Of a stretch of 26,293 nucleotides of DNA, positions 1 through 7,775 are shown piece by piece; position 1 is the stretch's first letter, and every line of letters begins with the position of its first letter. The DNA comes from Nocardioidaceae bacterium (lineage in GTDB: Bacteria > Actinomycetota > Actinomycetes > Propionibacteriales > Nocardioidaceae). A model generated the notes under the pieces. It searched no databases. It worked only from the letters and a program-made list of their open reading frames with translations, and was not told the DNA's origin. A program made the position numbers and the translations under genes. The stretch is from the NCBI GenBank assembly GCA_020438665.1, contig JAGQUE010000108.1, positions 1 to 26,293 on the forward strand, in the 5' to 3' direction.

Positions 1-67
1 ACCACCACAAACGACACCCCGACGGGTCGATCACCTTCCACCTGAGACGGTGACCTGGTGGGACCCG

Positions 68-1357
68 CTACTCCGCCCCGGTGCTCCGCCGTCTGTTGTG
101 CTCGGCCCGGCGGGTGAGGACGGTTCGCTCGCCCTCGTTGCGGGTCGCGGCGGCCGCGGCAGCGAACTCTGCGGCCGCCTCGGTGTGCCGACCCGCACGC
201 TCGAGCACGTCGCCGCGCACGCTCGCCATGAGAGGCGAGTCGCCGAGCGCGGTCGGGTCGACGGCGCCGAGCACGGCCAGGCCCGCGTCGGGGCCGAAGG
301 CGCGGCCGTGGGCGACGGCCCGGTTGACCTCGACGATAGGCCCGGGGGCAGCCCGCGCCAGCACGTCATAGAGAGCGGCGATCCGGCGCCAGTCGGTCTC
401 GTCGGCCGTTCCGGCCCGGGCGTGCTCGGCGGCGATGCTGGCCTGGAGGAAGTATCTGCCGACGGGCGTTCCCCGGGCGGCCAGTTCCTCGGCCTGACGC
501 AGGGCGGCAAGCCCGCGGCGGATGCGCAGCTGGTCCCAGCGGCTACGGTCCTGCGCCTCCAGCAGCACCGGCTCGCCGTCGGCGTCGACCCGGGCCGGCA
601 TGCGCGACCCCTGGAGCTCCAGCAGGGCCTGGAGACCCAGCACCTCGGTCTCGTCGGGGGCGAGGGTGGCAAGCATCCGAGCCAGCCGCATCGCCTCGGT
701 CGCGAGATCGGGACGCATCCAGGCTTCGCCGGCCGTGGCGGCGTACCCCTCGTTGAAGACCAGATAGATGACGGCCATGACGTCGTCGAGGCGTCGCGTC
801 CGCTCGTCGCCCGTGGGCAGCTCGAACTCGGCGCGTGCCTCGGACAGCGTCTTCTTGGCGCGCGAGATCCGCTGCCCCATCGTCGCCTCGGAGGTCAGGA
901 ACCCCCGGGCGATCTCGGCCGTGGTCAGGCCACCCACCAGCCGCAGCGTGAGCGCCGCCCGCGACTCCGCGGTGAGCGACGGATGGCAGGACAGGAAGAT
1001 GAGCCGCAGGACGTCGTCCTCGATCCAGTCGACCTGGCTCTCGAGGTCGGGCATCTCCGCCTCCTCTCGCCCGACGTGGTCCAGTTCGGCCAGCTTGCGA
1101 CCCAGGGTGTCGGCACGCCGGAAGTGGTCGATGGCGCGACGCTTGGCGGTGGTCATCAGCCACGCCATCGGGTTGTCCGGTACGCCGGTCACCGGCCACT
1201 GCTCGAGCGCCGCCACCAGTGCGTCCTGGGCCAGGTCCTCGGCGAGCGCGACATCGCGCGTCATCCGCGTGAGGGCGCCGACGAGGCGGGCCGACTCGGC
1301 CCGCCACGCGGCGACGACGGCCCGGTCGGGCTCATCGGATCTGGTCTCCGCCGGCAT
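68..1357 (-). CDS. ECF42-type RNA polymerase sigma factor with C-terminal TPR-like extension
   Basis: A 429-aa extracytoplasmic-function sigma factor. Sigma region 2 spans about residues 20-90 and region 4 about 115-175, with a helix-turn-helix around TTAEIARGFLTSEATMG. About 240 residues follow, including VFNEGY (200-205); this long helical C-terminus is typical of the ECF42 group (DUF6596/TPR-like), whereas ordinary ECF factors end after region 4. I chose the ATG at 1357 because region 2 begins shortly after it and the 100 residues that could be added upstream are low-complexity R/S/P sequence antisense to the next gene. A TACGCT box ends 6 nt before this ATG, so the gene may also have its own leaderless promoter. 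It lies 58 nt downstream of a DGPF/YCII gene, the usual ECF42 partner. ECF42 factors have no classical anti-sigma gene, and none is seen here; the C-terminal domain is thought to be needed for activity. Target genes beyond this operon are unknown. Confidence 0.9.
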   Translation of the reverse strand: MPAETRSDEPDRAVVAAWRAESARLVGALTRMTRDVALAEDLAQDALVAALEQWPVTGVPDNPMAWLMTTAKRRAIDHFRRADTLGRKLAELDHVGREEAEMPDLESQVDWIEDDVLRLIFLSCHPSLTAESRAALTLRLVGGLTTAEIARGFLTSEATMGQRISRAKKTLSEARAEFELPTGDERTRRLDDVMAVIYLVFNEGYAATAGEAWMRPDLATEAMRLARMLATLAPDETEVLGLQALLELQGSRMPARVDADGEPVLLEAQDRSRWDQLRIRRGLAALRQAEELAARGTPVGRYFLQASIAAEHARAGTADETDWRRIAALYDVLARAAPGPIVEVNRAVAHGRAFGPDAGLAVLGAVDPTALGDSPLMASVRGDVLERAGRHTEAAAEFAAAAAATRNEGERTVLTRRAEHNRRRSTGAE

Positions 1358-1363
1358 CTCGCC

Positions 1364-1369
1364 AGCGTA
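1364..1369 (-). promoter_or_regulatory. Candidate -10 box (TACGCT) of the sigma gene, leaderless
   Basis: On the minus strand TACGCT is followed by 6 nt and then the ATG of the sigma gene. This spacing would put the transcription start at or next to the start codon. No good -35 element is evident. It would give the sigma gene transcription independent of the upstream DGPF promoter. Confidence 0.45.
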
Positions 1370-1415
1370 GTGAGCGGTGCGCAGCGCCGGCCCCGCCGCT
1401 ACCGGCGGCGTGGAG

Positions 1416-1790
1416 TCACTCGCCCGGGGCGTCCGGGCCGGCGGAGATCTGGCGCATCGTCGAGATGACGGTGACCTCGGGCCAGTGCTTGGCATGGAGG
1501 GCGGCGAACTCCTCCTGGTCCGCGATCGCCTCCTCGATGGTGTCGTACTGGGTGATCGCCCAGCCGCCGACAACCTCCTTGCCCTCGGCATAGGGGCCGT
1601 CGACCCGGGTGACCTCACCGTCGCGGACGACGAAGTTGACGGCGTCCTCGGTGCCATAGAGACCGCCGCCGTCGAGGAAGATCCCCTTGGCGGCCCGTTC
1701 TCCGATATAGGCGTCCATCGCCTCGAACAGCGACTGGGGCGGCGTGCCGACGCCCTCCGCCATCCGGACGAAACCCATGAAACGCGGCAT
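1416..1790 (-). CDS. DGPF/YCII-related domain protein, ECF42 partner
   Basis: A 124-aa YCII-related protein of the DGPF family. The fold is a small alpha/beta ferredoxin-like barrel of unclear biochemical role. The signature DGPF appears here as DGPY (residues 64-67) within RVDGPYAEGKEVVGGW, followed by the usual E-rich helix. The ATG at 1790 is preferred over a GTG nine bases upstream because GAGGAG sits 8 nt before the ATG and would overlap the GTG. The gene precedes the ECF42 sigma gene on the same strand, the standard arrangement in which DGPF genes are the main targets of the sigma factor. A promoter matching the ECF42 type lies just upstream. The molecular function of DGPF proteins is not known, so only family and regulation can be assigned. 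Confidence 0.9.
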   Translation of the reverse strand: MPRFMGFVRMAEGVGTPPQSLFEAMDAYIGERAAKGIFLDGGGLYGTEDAVNFVVRDGEVTRVDGPYAEGKEVVGGWAITQYDTIEEAIADQEEFAALHAKHWPEVTVISTMRQISAGPDAPGE

Positions 1791-1834
1791 GCTGATCACT
1801 CCTCGTGGTTGTTGGTGAGCTGCTTCTCACACAC

Positions 1835-1861
1835 GTCGAACGGCGCGCGGCCGCTTCGACA
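1835..1861 (-). promoter_or_regulatory. Candidate ECF42-dependent promoter of the DGPF-sigma operon
   Basis: On the minus strand the sequence reads TGTCGA (1861-1856), 17 nt, then CGAC (1838-1835), about 45 nt upstream of the DGPF start codon. As I recall it, the reported ECF42 promoter motif is TGTCGA at -35 and CG(A/T)C at -10, so both elements and the spacing fit. The site starts 27 nt beyond the stop codon of the upstream carboxypeptidase gene. It implies that the sigma factor activates its own operon. Confidence 0.7.
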
Positions 1862-1887
1862 TCACCCTCGAAATTCTTCCGGACCGG

Positions 1888-4272
1888 TCAGCGGCGGCTC
1901 CTCCCGAGCTCGTGGGCGACCCGGAAGGCGTGCGGCCGGGAGAGGTCGAGGGCATTCGACGCGCGCTGCTTGCTCGGTGCGACCCGCGACGTGAACGGCA
2001 CCGAACCGGACGGCGTGCGCAGGATCGCCGTACGCAGCAAGGCTGCCGACCCGTCGGCGATGGCACGGAAGTTGGGCTCGAAGCCGAAGACGGTGACGCT
2101 GCCCGCGCCGACGTCCTCGACCGTCTCGAGGGCGGTTCCCGCGAGCGTGTCGGAGTCGGTGGCGAAGCCTGACACGAACATCTCGGCGGGGAAGCTGGTG
2201 ACCACACGCGCGGTGCCCGGGTCGAGGACGAGGTTGTAGTCGCTGTCCCACTCGATCATCGTGGTGCCGCCCGGGGTGAGGACCCGCATGAGAGACCCCG
2301 GTGACACCGCGTCCGGCACGTTCATCCCGACCTGGGAGATGCCGAGGGAGGAGGCCAGCAGCGAGCCCTCCTGCCAGCCGACATAGCGGCCACCGTGGTC
2401 GACCCAGTCGACCAGCGCGGCTCGTCCGGAGGCACGGAGGTGCTGATAGACCGGCTTGGCGTCGACGTTGCCGACGACCAGGACGTCCACCTTGCTCAGC
2501 GCCGCCGGGGTGACATCCTCGGGCCGCAAGACCTGGTAGGGGAGGCCCCAGTCGTGCGACAGCCGCCACTTGAGCCAGCCCGTGTTCTGGTAGTCGAAGC
2601 GGGTGAACTTGAACTGGTCGAGGACGGCGACCCGCGGGGCGCCGCCGCTCGGCTCGGGCCAGGCCGGAGGGTGGACTCGCGAGACGACGGAGACCGGAGC
2701 GGTCACCGGCGTCCCGGTGGAGCCCCCGTCGATGCCGGCGAGCAGCGGCAGGCTCCAGCCGCTCACGTCATAGAAGTAGGGGAAGGGCACATAGGTGTCC
2801 TCGTTGAGCGTGGCCTGCACCCAGTGCTTCTGGGCCTGGTCGAGCGTCACCCAATAGGTGCCGGCAGGCAGCGTCGCCGAGCGTGGCGCGTCGCCGTAGG
2901 GGCGGTAGTCCGGAACGACGGCCGGCTTGGTCAGCCGCTTGACGATGACGTGGGCGTCCTGGAGGTGGCTGACGACGGTGCGGGTGGCTCGCGAGTTGCC
3001 GAGCAGGAAGTAGCCGCAGACCGGGCGGCTGGGCACCCGCGTGGTCAGCTCGTGGCCAGGGTTGAAGATCCGGTTGGGCTCGAGCTCGCAGTCGGCACCC
3101 TCGGTCTTGGCCTTCACGAAGGTGTCACGCCAGGTGCGGAGGACGTGGGCGCGATGCGTCGCGCCGGCGTACAAGCTGGTGATCGCCGACGTGTAGTGGC
3201 GGCTGACCTTGAGCGGGTAGGGCTTGAAATAGCCCTGCTCGAAGGTCATGCCGACGGCGCCCAGCTGGGTGGTCGGCACGGTGTCGCCATAGACCTGCGC
3301 GAAGAAGTCATAGCCCGAGCGCCACGTCTCGAACTTCCAGTTGCGCGACCGAAACGCCCGGGCGTTGGCGGGGCCATAGATGTCCTGAACCTCCTGGAAG
3401 AGGCCATTGGGTGTCTCGTGATAGACCGGGTCCGCGGTCGGCGGGAAGAAGTAGGCGCTGCTGGAGTTCTCGTGCTCGTCGATGAACAGCTGCGGCGGGA
3501 ACTTCCACAGCAGCCGGATCCGCGCGGCGATCTCGGGCTGCGTCGAGACCAGGCCGTCGCGGTTCATGTCGAACGCATTGGCGTTGTTGCGGGTCTCGTG
3601 CTGGCGCCCATCGGGGTTCTGCACCGGCACCAGGCCGACGATCGCGTTGTCCAGGATGGCGTTGGCGACGCAGTCGGAGCGGTCGGCGAGCTCCCACAGC
3701 AGCCTGACGACGGCGTCCGCACCGGACGGCTCGTCCCCGTGGACGTTCGCGGCGACCCAGAGGATCGGCGGCGTACGACGCATGATCGCCTTGGCCTGCC
3801 GGTCCGGCGTGGCGGGATCGCGCAGCGTGGCGAGGTCGCGGCGGATCGTGGGCAGCATGGCGAGGTTGCTCGGCTTGCCGACCAGCGCATAGCGCAGCGG
3901 CCGGCCCTCGACCGACGTGCCATAGATCCCCGTCCTGACCCGCGGGCTGGCCTTGTCGGCGGCGGCCCAATAGCGACCGATCTCGTCGTTGGTCGCCGCC
4001 CGCTTGCCGAGGCGATAGCCGAGCACGCTGAACGGCGTCGGCACGACGCCTCGGAGGCGCTTCTTGTTGGCCACCGCATCGCACCGTCGCTGGGAGCCGA
4101 GGGCGTTGAGGCCGAGCGCCTTGGTCGCTGGGGTGGCCGACGGGACGGTCGCCGCGGTGGGCGCCGCCGCAGCCTGTCGCGAGGGGGTGGCCGTCGCGGC
4201 CGGTGTGCCGACGGTGGCGAGGGTGACGGCGATGAAGCCGGCGGCACTCAGGCCGGCGAGGACTCGACGCAT
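1888..4272 (-). CDS. Secreted M14-family zinc carboxypeptidase
   Basis: A 794-aa exported metallopeptidase. A signal peptide occupies about residues 1-30 (RR, hydrophobic LAGLSAAGFIAVTLATVG, likely cleavage after ATA), then an A/P/T-rich linker. The M14 domain has the zinc ligands H178 and E181 in HGDEPSG and H267 in FIDEHENSS, the substrate-binding N237-R238 in MNRD, and the catalytic glutamate E345 in GMTFEQGY. All key residues are present, so an active carboxypeptidase or related peptidase is expected. About 250 C-terminal residues after the catalytic domain resemble a class-I glutamine-amidotransferase-like Rossmann fold (PRVAVLDQFKF, VDVLVVGNV), probably a non-catalytic accessory domain. 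The ATG at 4272 starts exactly at the signal peptide; TAGGCT ends 7 nt before it, suggesting leaderless transcription. Substrate (peptide or murein) cannot be told from sequence. Confidence 0.88.
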   Translation of the reverse strand: MRRVLAGLSAAGFIAVTLATVGTPAATATPSRQAAAAPTAATVPSATPATKALGLNALGSQRRCDAVANKKRLRGVVPTPFSVLGYRLGKRAATNDEIGRYWAAADKASPRVRTGIYGTSVEGRPLRYALVGKPSNLAMLPTIRRDLATLRDPATPDRQAKAIMRRTPPILWVAANVHGDEPSGADAVVRLLWELADRSDCVANAILDNAIVGLVPVQNPDGRQHETRNNANAFDMNRDGLVSTQPEIAARIRLLWKFPPQLFIDEHENSSSAYFFPPTADPVYHETPNGLFQEVQDIYGPANARAFRSRNWKFETWRSGYDFFAQVYGDTVPTTQLGAVGMTFEQGYFKPYPLKVSRHYTSAITSLYAGATHRAHVLRTWRDTFVKAKTEGADCELEPNRIFNPGHELTTRVPSRPVCGYFLLGNSRATRTVVSHLQDAHVIVKRLTKPAVVPDYRPYGDAPRSATLPAGTYWVTLDQAQKHWVQATLNEDTYVPFPYFYDVSGWSLPLLAGIDGGSTGTPVTAPVSVVSRVHPPAWPEPSGGAPRVAVLDQFKFTRFDYQNTGWLKWRLSHDWGLPYQVLRPEDVTPAALSKVDVLVVGNVDAKPVYQHLRASGRAALVDWVDHGGRYVGWQEGSLLASSLGISQVGMNVPDAVSPGSLMRVLTPGGTTMIEWDSDYNLVLDPGTARVVTSFPAEMFVSGFATDSDTLAGTALETVEDVGAGSVTVFGFEPNFRAIADGSAALLRTAILRTPSGSVPFTSRVAPSKQRASNALDLSRPHAFRVAHELGRSRR

Positions 4273-4279
4273 GCGCGGC

Positions 4280-4285
4280 AGCCTA
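4280..4285 (-). promoter_or_regulatory. Candidate -10 box (TAGGCT) of the carboxypeptidase gene, leaderless
   Basis: Minus-strand TAGGCT is followed by 7 nt and then the ATG at 4272, and no Shine-Dalgarno sequence is visible. The start predicted from the signal peptide therefore coincides with a predicted transcription start. No clear -35 element. Confidence 0.5.
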
Positions 4286-4402
4286 GGGGTTGGCTCGCCC
4301 GAGACACACCGGCCCCATGTCACGCCGAACGGTCGCCGCACGCCCCCTGCGCCCAGCGGCTCGACATCACCACGACATCTCGTCGCGGCCGCTGAGGTCG
4401 GC

Positions 4403-5851
4403 TCAGGTGGTCAGCCAGGCCAGCGCCTCGGCCGCCGTCCACCCGTCGGGGTGCAGCTCGAGCAGGCGCTTGGGGCCGCGCAGGTCGGCGCCCAGGGTGA
4501 CCAGCGGGGTCTCCTCGAAGCCGTCCTTGCGGGTCTGGCCCAGGCCCACGTTGGTGGTCAGGGCGTTGCACAGGCAGGCCCGCCCCTCGGTCTCCTCGGG
4601 ATCACCGCCCTTGCGGATGAAGACGTCGACCGGTTCCGCAGGACAGCGATAGCCGATGCTGCCGGACTCGGTCTGGAACGGCACCCGCAGATAGCCGAGG
4701 TCGCAGAGGCGGGGGCGCTCCTCGAGGATGTCGGGGTCGGACGCCGTCGTCGCGACCTCGGCGACCTTGAAGGGGAACCCGGTCGAGGAGGCGCGGATGT
4801 CATTGCGGACATGGAGCGCGTCCTCGCGCAGCGAGTCGAGCAGCCGCTGCCGCAGGTCCTCACGAAGACCCGACTCCTCGGACAGGGCGAAGAGTGTGCC
4901 GACCTGGATGCCCGACGCCCCGGCCTCGCGAGCCGCCACCAGGCCCTCGGGCGTCCCGCTGCCGCCGGCCACCCAGAAGGGCAGCTCCAGCTTGGCGATC
5001 GCGCTGAGGTCCACCTCGTCGCGCGGGCCATAGACCGGCTCGCCGCGCTCGTCGAGGACGAGCTTGCCCCGGGGCGGAGCACTGTGACCGCCGGCGGTGG
5101 CACCCTCGACGACGAAGCCGTCGGGCCGCGTCGCTGGGTCGCGCGCGAGATAGGTCGCGAGGATCGCGGCACTCACGATCGCCAGGAACGCCGGCCGCCT
5201 CAGCGGCGGCGGCGGGATCCCGAGCAGCCCGGCCGGGTCGACCTCGATGCGCGACGCACTGTCGGCGCCGTGCACCTCGACCGAGACGCCGCCGGGACGG
5301 CCGGCGGCGAGGTCGGTGAGCAGCTGGGGGATCTCCCGCGGCACTCCCGCGCCCATCAGGACGATGTCGATGCCGGCGAGCATCGCGCCGAGGGCGGCGG
5401 CCGGCGTGGCGAGCTGGATCTTCTCGAGGTAGTTGATGCCGATGATCCCGTCATGGCCCTGCTTGGCCAGCCAGACCTCGACATAGTTGCCGAGCACCGC
5501 CAGCTCCTGCGCGGCGCGGGTCTGGCGCAGCGCCAGTCGTGGCGCGGGCCGGTAGGGCTCACCCTTCTCTCGCCCGTCGGCACGGAAGTAGGTCGCGAGC
5601 ACCCGTCGCACCATCTCCTGGTCGGGGAAGGTCGCCAGCGCCTCGCGGAAGAGACCGTCGGGGTCGCCGTCCTGCAGCCGCCGCGCGAGGACGACGTCGA
5701 GCGCGACCCCGGACACCACACCGAGGTGACCGTGTTGGGAGACCGTGCGCGCGAGCTGCCACGACGAGACACCGACACCCATGCCTCCCTGGATGATCGA
5801 GATGCCCTCCAGGGAGAGGGGAGCGGTGTCTTCGCGAGTGGGAGCTGCCAT
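4403..5851 (-). CDS. Nitronate monooxygenase family FMN enzyme (2-nitropropane dioxygenase-like)
   Basis: A 482-aa TIM-barrel flavoprotein of the NMO/2-nitropropane dioxygenase superfamily. Visible signatures are the N-terminal phosphate/FMN-binding strand IIQGGMGVGVSS (residues 19-30), the central EGATAGGHSAPP with the histidine typical of NMO active sites, and the FMN-binding GGSGTPEGL with GIQVGTLF after it. It is longer than class I NMOs (about 330-380 aa) because of insertions and a C-terminal segment with paired cysteines (GYRCPAE, RACLCNALT). The superfamily also includes FabK enoyl-ACP reductases and PfaD-type subunits, and the length is closer to the latter, so the substrate is uncertain. 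The ATG at 5851 begins just before the first barrel strand and has a weak GGATG upstream. No fatty-acid or polyketide genes lie nearby. Confidence 0.8.
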   Translation of the reverse strand: MAAPTREDTAPLSLEGISIIQGGMGVGVSSWQLARTVSQHGHLGVVSGVALDVVLARRLQDGDPDGLFREALATFPDQEMVRRVLATYFRADGREKGEPYRPAPRLALRQTRAAQELAVLGNYVEVWLAKQGHDGIIGINYLEKIQLATPAAALGAMLAGIDIVLMGAGVPREIPQLLTDLAAGRPGGVSVEVHGADSASRIEVDPAGLLGIPPPPLRRPAFLAIVSAAILATYLARDPATRPDGFVVEGATAGGHSAPPRGKLVLDERGEPVYGPRDEVDLSAIAKLELPFWVAGGSGTPEGLVAAREAGASGIQVGTLFALSEESGLREDLRQRLLDSLREDALHVRNDIRASSTGFPFKVAEVATTASDPDILEERPRLCDLGYLRVPFQTESGSIGYRCPAEPVDVFIRKGGDPEETEGRACLCNALTTNVGLGQTRKDGFEETPLVTLGADLRGPKRLLELHPDGWTAAEALAWLTT

Positions 5852-5880
5852 GGCTACATCCAGACGGTCGGGGTTGCACC

Positions 5881-5886
5881 AGGTTA
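5881..5886 (-). promoter_or_regulatory. Candidate -10 box (TAACCT) for the NMO-like gene
   Basis: Minus-strand TAACCT lies 29 nt before the ATG at 5851, giving a short leader of about 23 nt that contains a weak ribosome-binding site (GGATG). No convincing -35 element. It lies back to back with the cold-shock gene promoter. Confidence 0.35.
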
Positions 5887-5922
5887 GTGGCTGTTGTCAC
5901 CCGGTTGGCGCTTCGTCCCGTT

Positions 5923-5952
5923 TTGGGTCTGCGGGCCTGGTGTCGCTAGCCT
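5923..5952 (+). promoter_or_regulatory. Candidate promoter of the cold-shock gene
   Basis: TTGGGT (5923-5928), an 18-nt spacer and TAGCCT (5947-5952) form a plausible housekeeping-type promoter. Transcription would start near 5959 and give a leader of about 168 nt before the ATG at 6127. Long untranslated leaders are characteristic of cspA-type genes. Confidence 0.5.
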
Positions 5953-6083
5953 TGCGGTGTTGAAGGAAGACCCGCTCCGGCGGGCCGTCCACCGGGGCCA
6001 ACCGGCCGCGGCGAACATCTCTTGGTTCTTGGTATTCGGTGGTTGCTGAACATCCAGGTTGGTTGCAGATGTTTTCAGCTCCG

Positions 6084-6108
6084 CGTGCGGCACAGTGCCG
6101 CACGGCAC
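6084..6108 (+). promoter_or_regulatory. Leader hairpin just before the csp ribosome-binding site
   Basis: CGTGCGGCAC (6084-6093) and GTGCCGCACG (6095-6104) are perfect inverted repeats. An overlapping alternative pairs GTGCCG (6095-6100) with CGGCAC (6103-6108). The two pairings exclude each other and end 5-10 nt before the GAAGGAA ribosome-binding site (6114-6120). This could be a temperature-sensitive translational control element. Confidence 0.5.
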
Positions 6109-6126
6109 CACACGAAGGAACAGAAC

Positions 6127-6330
6127 ATGACTCAGGGAACCGTCAAGTGGTTCAACGCTGACAAGGGCTTCGGCTTCATCCAGCAGGACGGCGGCGGCGC
6201 CGACGTCTTCGTGCACTTCTCCGCGATCCAGACCAACGGCTTCAAGTCCCTCGACGAGGGTGCTCGCGTGGAGTTCAACGTCGTCGCGGGCCAGAAGGGC
6301 CCCCAGGCGGAGAACGTCCACACCATCTGA
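6127..6330 (+). CDS. Cold-shock protein (CspA family)
   Basis: A 67-aa single-domain cold-shock protein that binds single-stranded nucleic acid and acts as an RNA chaperone. It carries both RNA-binding motifs: RNP1 KGFGFI (residues 13-18) and RNP2 VFVHF (27-31), on the typical N-terminus [15 protein letters not shown]. Length and sequence are fully typical. The ATG at 6127 has GAAGGAA 6 nt upstream; the in-frame extension further upstream runs through the leader hairpin and is rejected. The gene is monocistronic: it has its own promoter, a long structured leader and a strong hairpin terminator 30 nt after the stop. Actinobacterial CspA proteins are often abundant at all temperatures, so cold induction is not certain. 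Confidence 0.97.
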   Translation: MTQGTVKWFNADKGFGFIQQDGGGADVFVHFSAIQTNGFKSLDEGARVEFNVVAGQKGPQAENVHTI

Positions 6331-6360
6331 GCCACGGGGGCAGTCCCCGCAGCGACTCTC

Positions 6361-6396
6361 GACGGCCAGTCGTCCCTCACGGGACGGCTGGCCGTC
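6361..6396 (+). terminator. Strong hairpin terminator after csp
   Basis: A 16-bp stem (6361-6376 with 6381-6396) closed by the tetraloop TCAC, with one G-U pair and no mismatch. The tail (GTCGTTCGTC) is poor in T, as is common for actinobacterial intrinsic terminators. It separates the highly expressed csp gene from the downstream hydrolase gene. Confidence 0.85.
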
Positions 6397-6495
6397 GTCG
6401 TTCGTCACACCTTGCGGGGACGCAGACGGTGCCGACCCTTGCCGTCGGGCCGGTCGTCCGTCAGGCTCGAGGGGCAGACCAGCGAAGGGACGCCG

Positions 6496-7734
6496 ATGGT
6501 CACCAGCAGTGAGCTCCGCTCGGGCGGCTCGCTGATCGGCGACGTGCTGGGCGAGGCCGTCCGTTCGGTGCGCGAGGTCCACCAGTCCGTGGCGACCCGT
6601 GTGTTCGGGGCGCTGCCGCCGGCTGCCGAGCCGGTCCGGCAGGTGCACGACGCGATCACGGCGACGGCGTACGGCGCCAGCCGAGCCGCCCACACCGGGA
6701 TCCCGCGGCTTGGTGGCGCGCTGGCCGCGCCCCTCCTCTCCCCCGGAGCGACGAGCATCACCGACACCCCGGCCGGCCGGCTCGCGGTCGGCGCCGTCAA
6801 CGGGCTGTGGGGCGACCGGGTGGAGCGGAGCTATGCCGGCCTCGCGGTGCCGATGACGCTGCGGGTCGACGGCGCCGCCGTCGACCTGACCGAGGCCGGG
6901 GTACGCCGCGCCTGGCCGCTGGCTGGCGGTCACCTCGCCGTCTTCGTCCACGGGCTCTGCGAGACCGAGCACGGGTGGGGGCTGGCCGCGCGGCGACGCC
7001 ATGGCGAGCCGGGCGTCACCTATGGGTCGCTGCTGGAGCGCGACCTGGGGCTCACGCCGGTGTTCGTCCGTTACAACACCGGCGCGTGTCTGACCGACAG
7101 CTCCGCGGCGCTGGCCGAACTGCTCCAACGACTTGTGGCGGTGTGGCCGGCGCGCGTCGAGGAGATCGTGCTCGTAGGGCACTCGATGGGCGGGTTGGTC
7201 GCCCGGGGCGCCTGCCATGCCGGCGCCGCGGCCGGTCATGGCTGGCCCGAGGCCGTGCGCCACGTCTTCTGCCTCGGCTCGCCCCATCTGGGCGCTCGCC
7301 TCGAGCGCGGCGTCGAGGGCGTCGCCGGTCAGCTGCAGCACGTCCCCGAGGCCCGCCCGCTCGCACGCTGGCTCGCCTCCCGCAGCGCTGGCGTCAAGGA
7401 CCTGCGCCACGGGGTCTGCCTGGCTGCTGAGGACCGCGACCACGACGCCGCGACGTTCGTGCGCCACCGGGCGGAGGAGATGCCGTTCCTCCCTCATGCG
7501 TCCTACTACTTCGTCGCCGCCACTCTGGCGCGCGACCCCGACCATCCGTCGGCCGGCCTGGTCGGCGACCTCTTCGTGCACCTGCCCAGCGCCTCTGGAG
7601 TCGGCGAGGACCGCCACCTGGGCTTCCCGACCGACAACGGCGCCCACGTCGGCGGGTTGACCCACTTCGGCCTGCTCAACCATCCGGCCGTCTATGACCA
7701 GCTGAGGACGTGGATCGTCCGGGACCGCGGCTAG
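6496..7734 (+). CDS. Alpha/beta-hydrolase, lipase/esterase-like
   Basis: A 412-aa alpha/beta hydrolase with a PGAP1/triacylglycerol-lipase-like arrangement. The oxyanion strand reads AVFVHGLCETEHGW (about 148-161), the nucleophile elbow is VGHSMGG with Ser230, and a histidine near the C-terminus (HFGLLNHPAVYDQL) is the likely third triad member. About 110 N-terminal residues precede the hydrolase fold and do not match a domain I recognise; no signal peptide is apparent, so it is probably cytoplasmic. The ATG at 6496 has AAGGGA 5 nt upstream, which rules out longer in-frame starts. Substrate is unknown; similar long cytoplasmic hydrolases in actinobacteria act on lipids or short-chain esters. 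Confidence 0.85.
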   Translation: MVTSSELRSGGSLIGDVLGEAVRSVREVHQSVATRVFGALPPAAEPVRQVHDAITATAYGASRAAHTGIPRLGGALAAPLLSPGATSITDTPAGRLAVGAVNGLWGDRVERSYAGLAVPMTLRVDGAAVDLTEAGVRRAWPLAGGHLAVFVHGLCETEHGWGLAARRRHGEPGVTYGSLLERDLGLTPVFVRYNTGACLTDSSAALAELLQRLVAVWPARVEEIVLVGHSMGGLVARGACHAGAAAGHGWPEAVRHVFCLGSPHLGARLERGVEGVAGQLQHVPEARPLARWLASRSAGVKDLRHGVCLAAEDRDHDAATFVRHRAEEMPFLPHASYYFVAATLARDPDHPSAGLVGDLFVHLPSASGVGEDRHLGFPTDNGAHVGGLTHFGLLNHPAVYDQLRTWIVRDRG

Positions 7735-7737
7735 CGT
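7732..7737 (+). promoter_or_regulatory. Candidate -10 box (TAGCGT) overlapping the hydrolase stop codon
   Basis: TAGCGT contains the TAG stop codon of the upstream hydrolase gene. Transcription would start near 7744, about 32 nt before the ATG of the pterin dehydratase gene. The next gene may therefore be transcribed on its own as well as by read-through. Confidence 0.35.
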
Positions 7738-7775
7738 CGGCCGGGTCAGCCATCGACCAGACGAACGGAGCAGAC

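Noticed and set aside
1..67. Weak inverted repeats (for example CCACC at 40-44 with GGTGG at 57-61) after the sigma gene
   Set aside because: Stems are only five base pairs with long loops; not enough for a terminator call.
1358..1657. Extension of the sigma factor by 100 residues at the N-terminus
   Set aside because: The added part is low-complexity R/S/P sequence overlapping the DGPF gene in another frame; sigma region 2 starts just after the ATG at 1357.
2395..4395. Long plus-strand open frame of 666 codons opposite the carboxypeptidase
   Set aside because: It is fully antisense to a gene with signal peptide and complete M14 catalytic residues, has no recognisable domain and is R/G/D-rich, as expected of a shadow frame in GC-rich DNA.
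4403..5851. Calling the NMO-like gene fabK or pfaD
   Set aside because: The barrel motifs fit the whole superfamily, and no fatty-acid or polyketide synthesis genes are nearby to support the narrower call.
6022..6126. In-frame N-terminal extension of the cold-shock protein
   Set aside because: It would translate the leader hairpin and ribosome-binding site. CspA proteins start at the short [10 protein letters not shown]-terminus.
5884..7683. 599-codon minus-strand frame across csp and the lipase-like gene
   Set aside because: It runs antisense through two clear genes, a promoter and a terminator, and has no domain.
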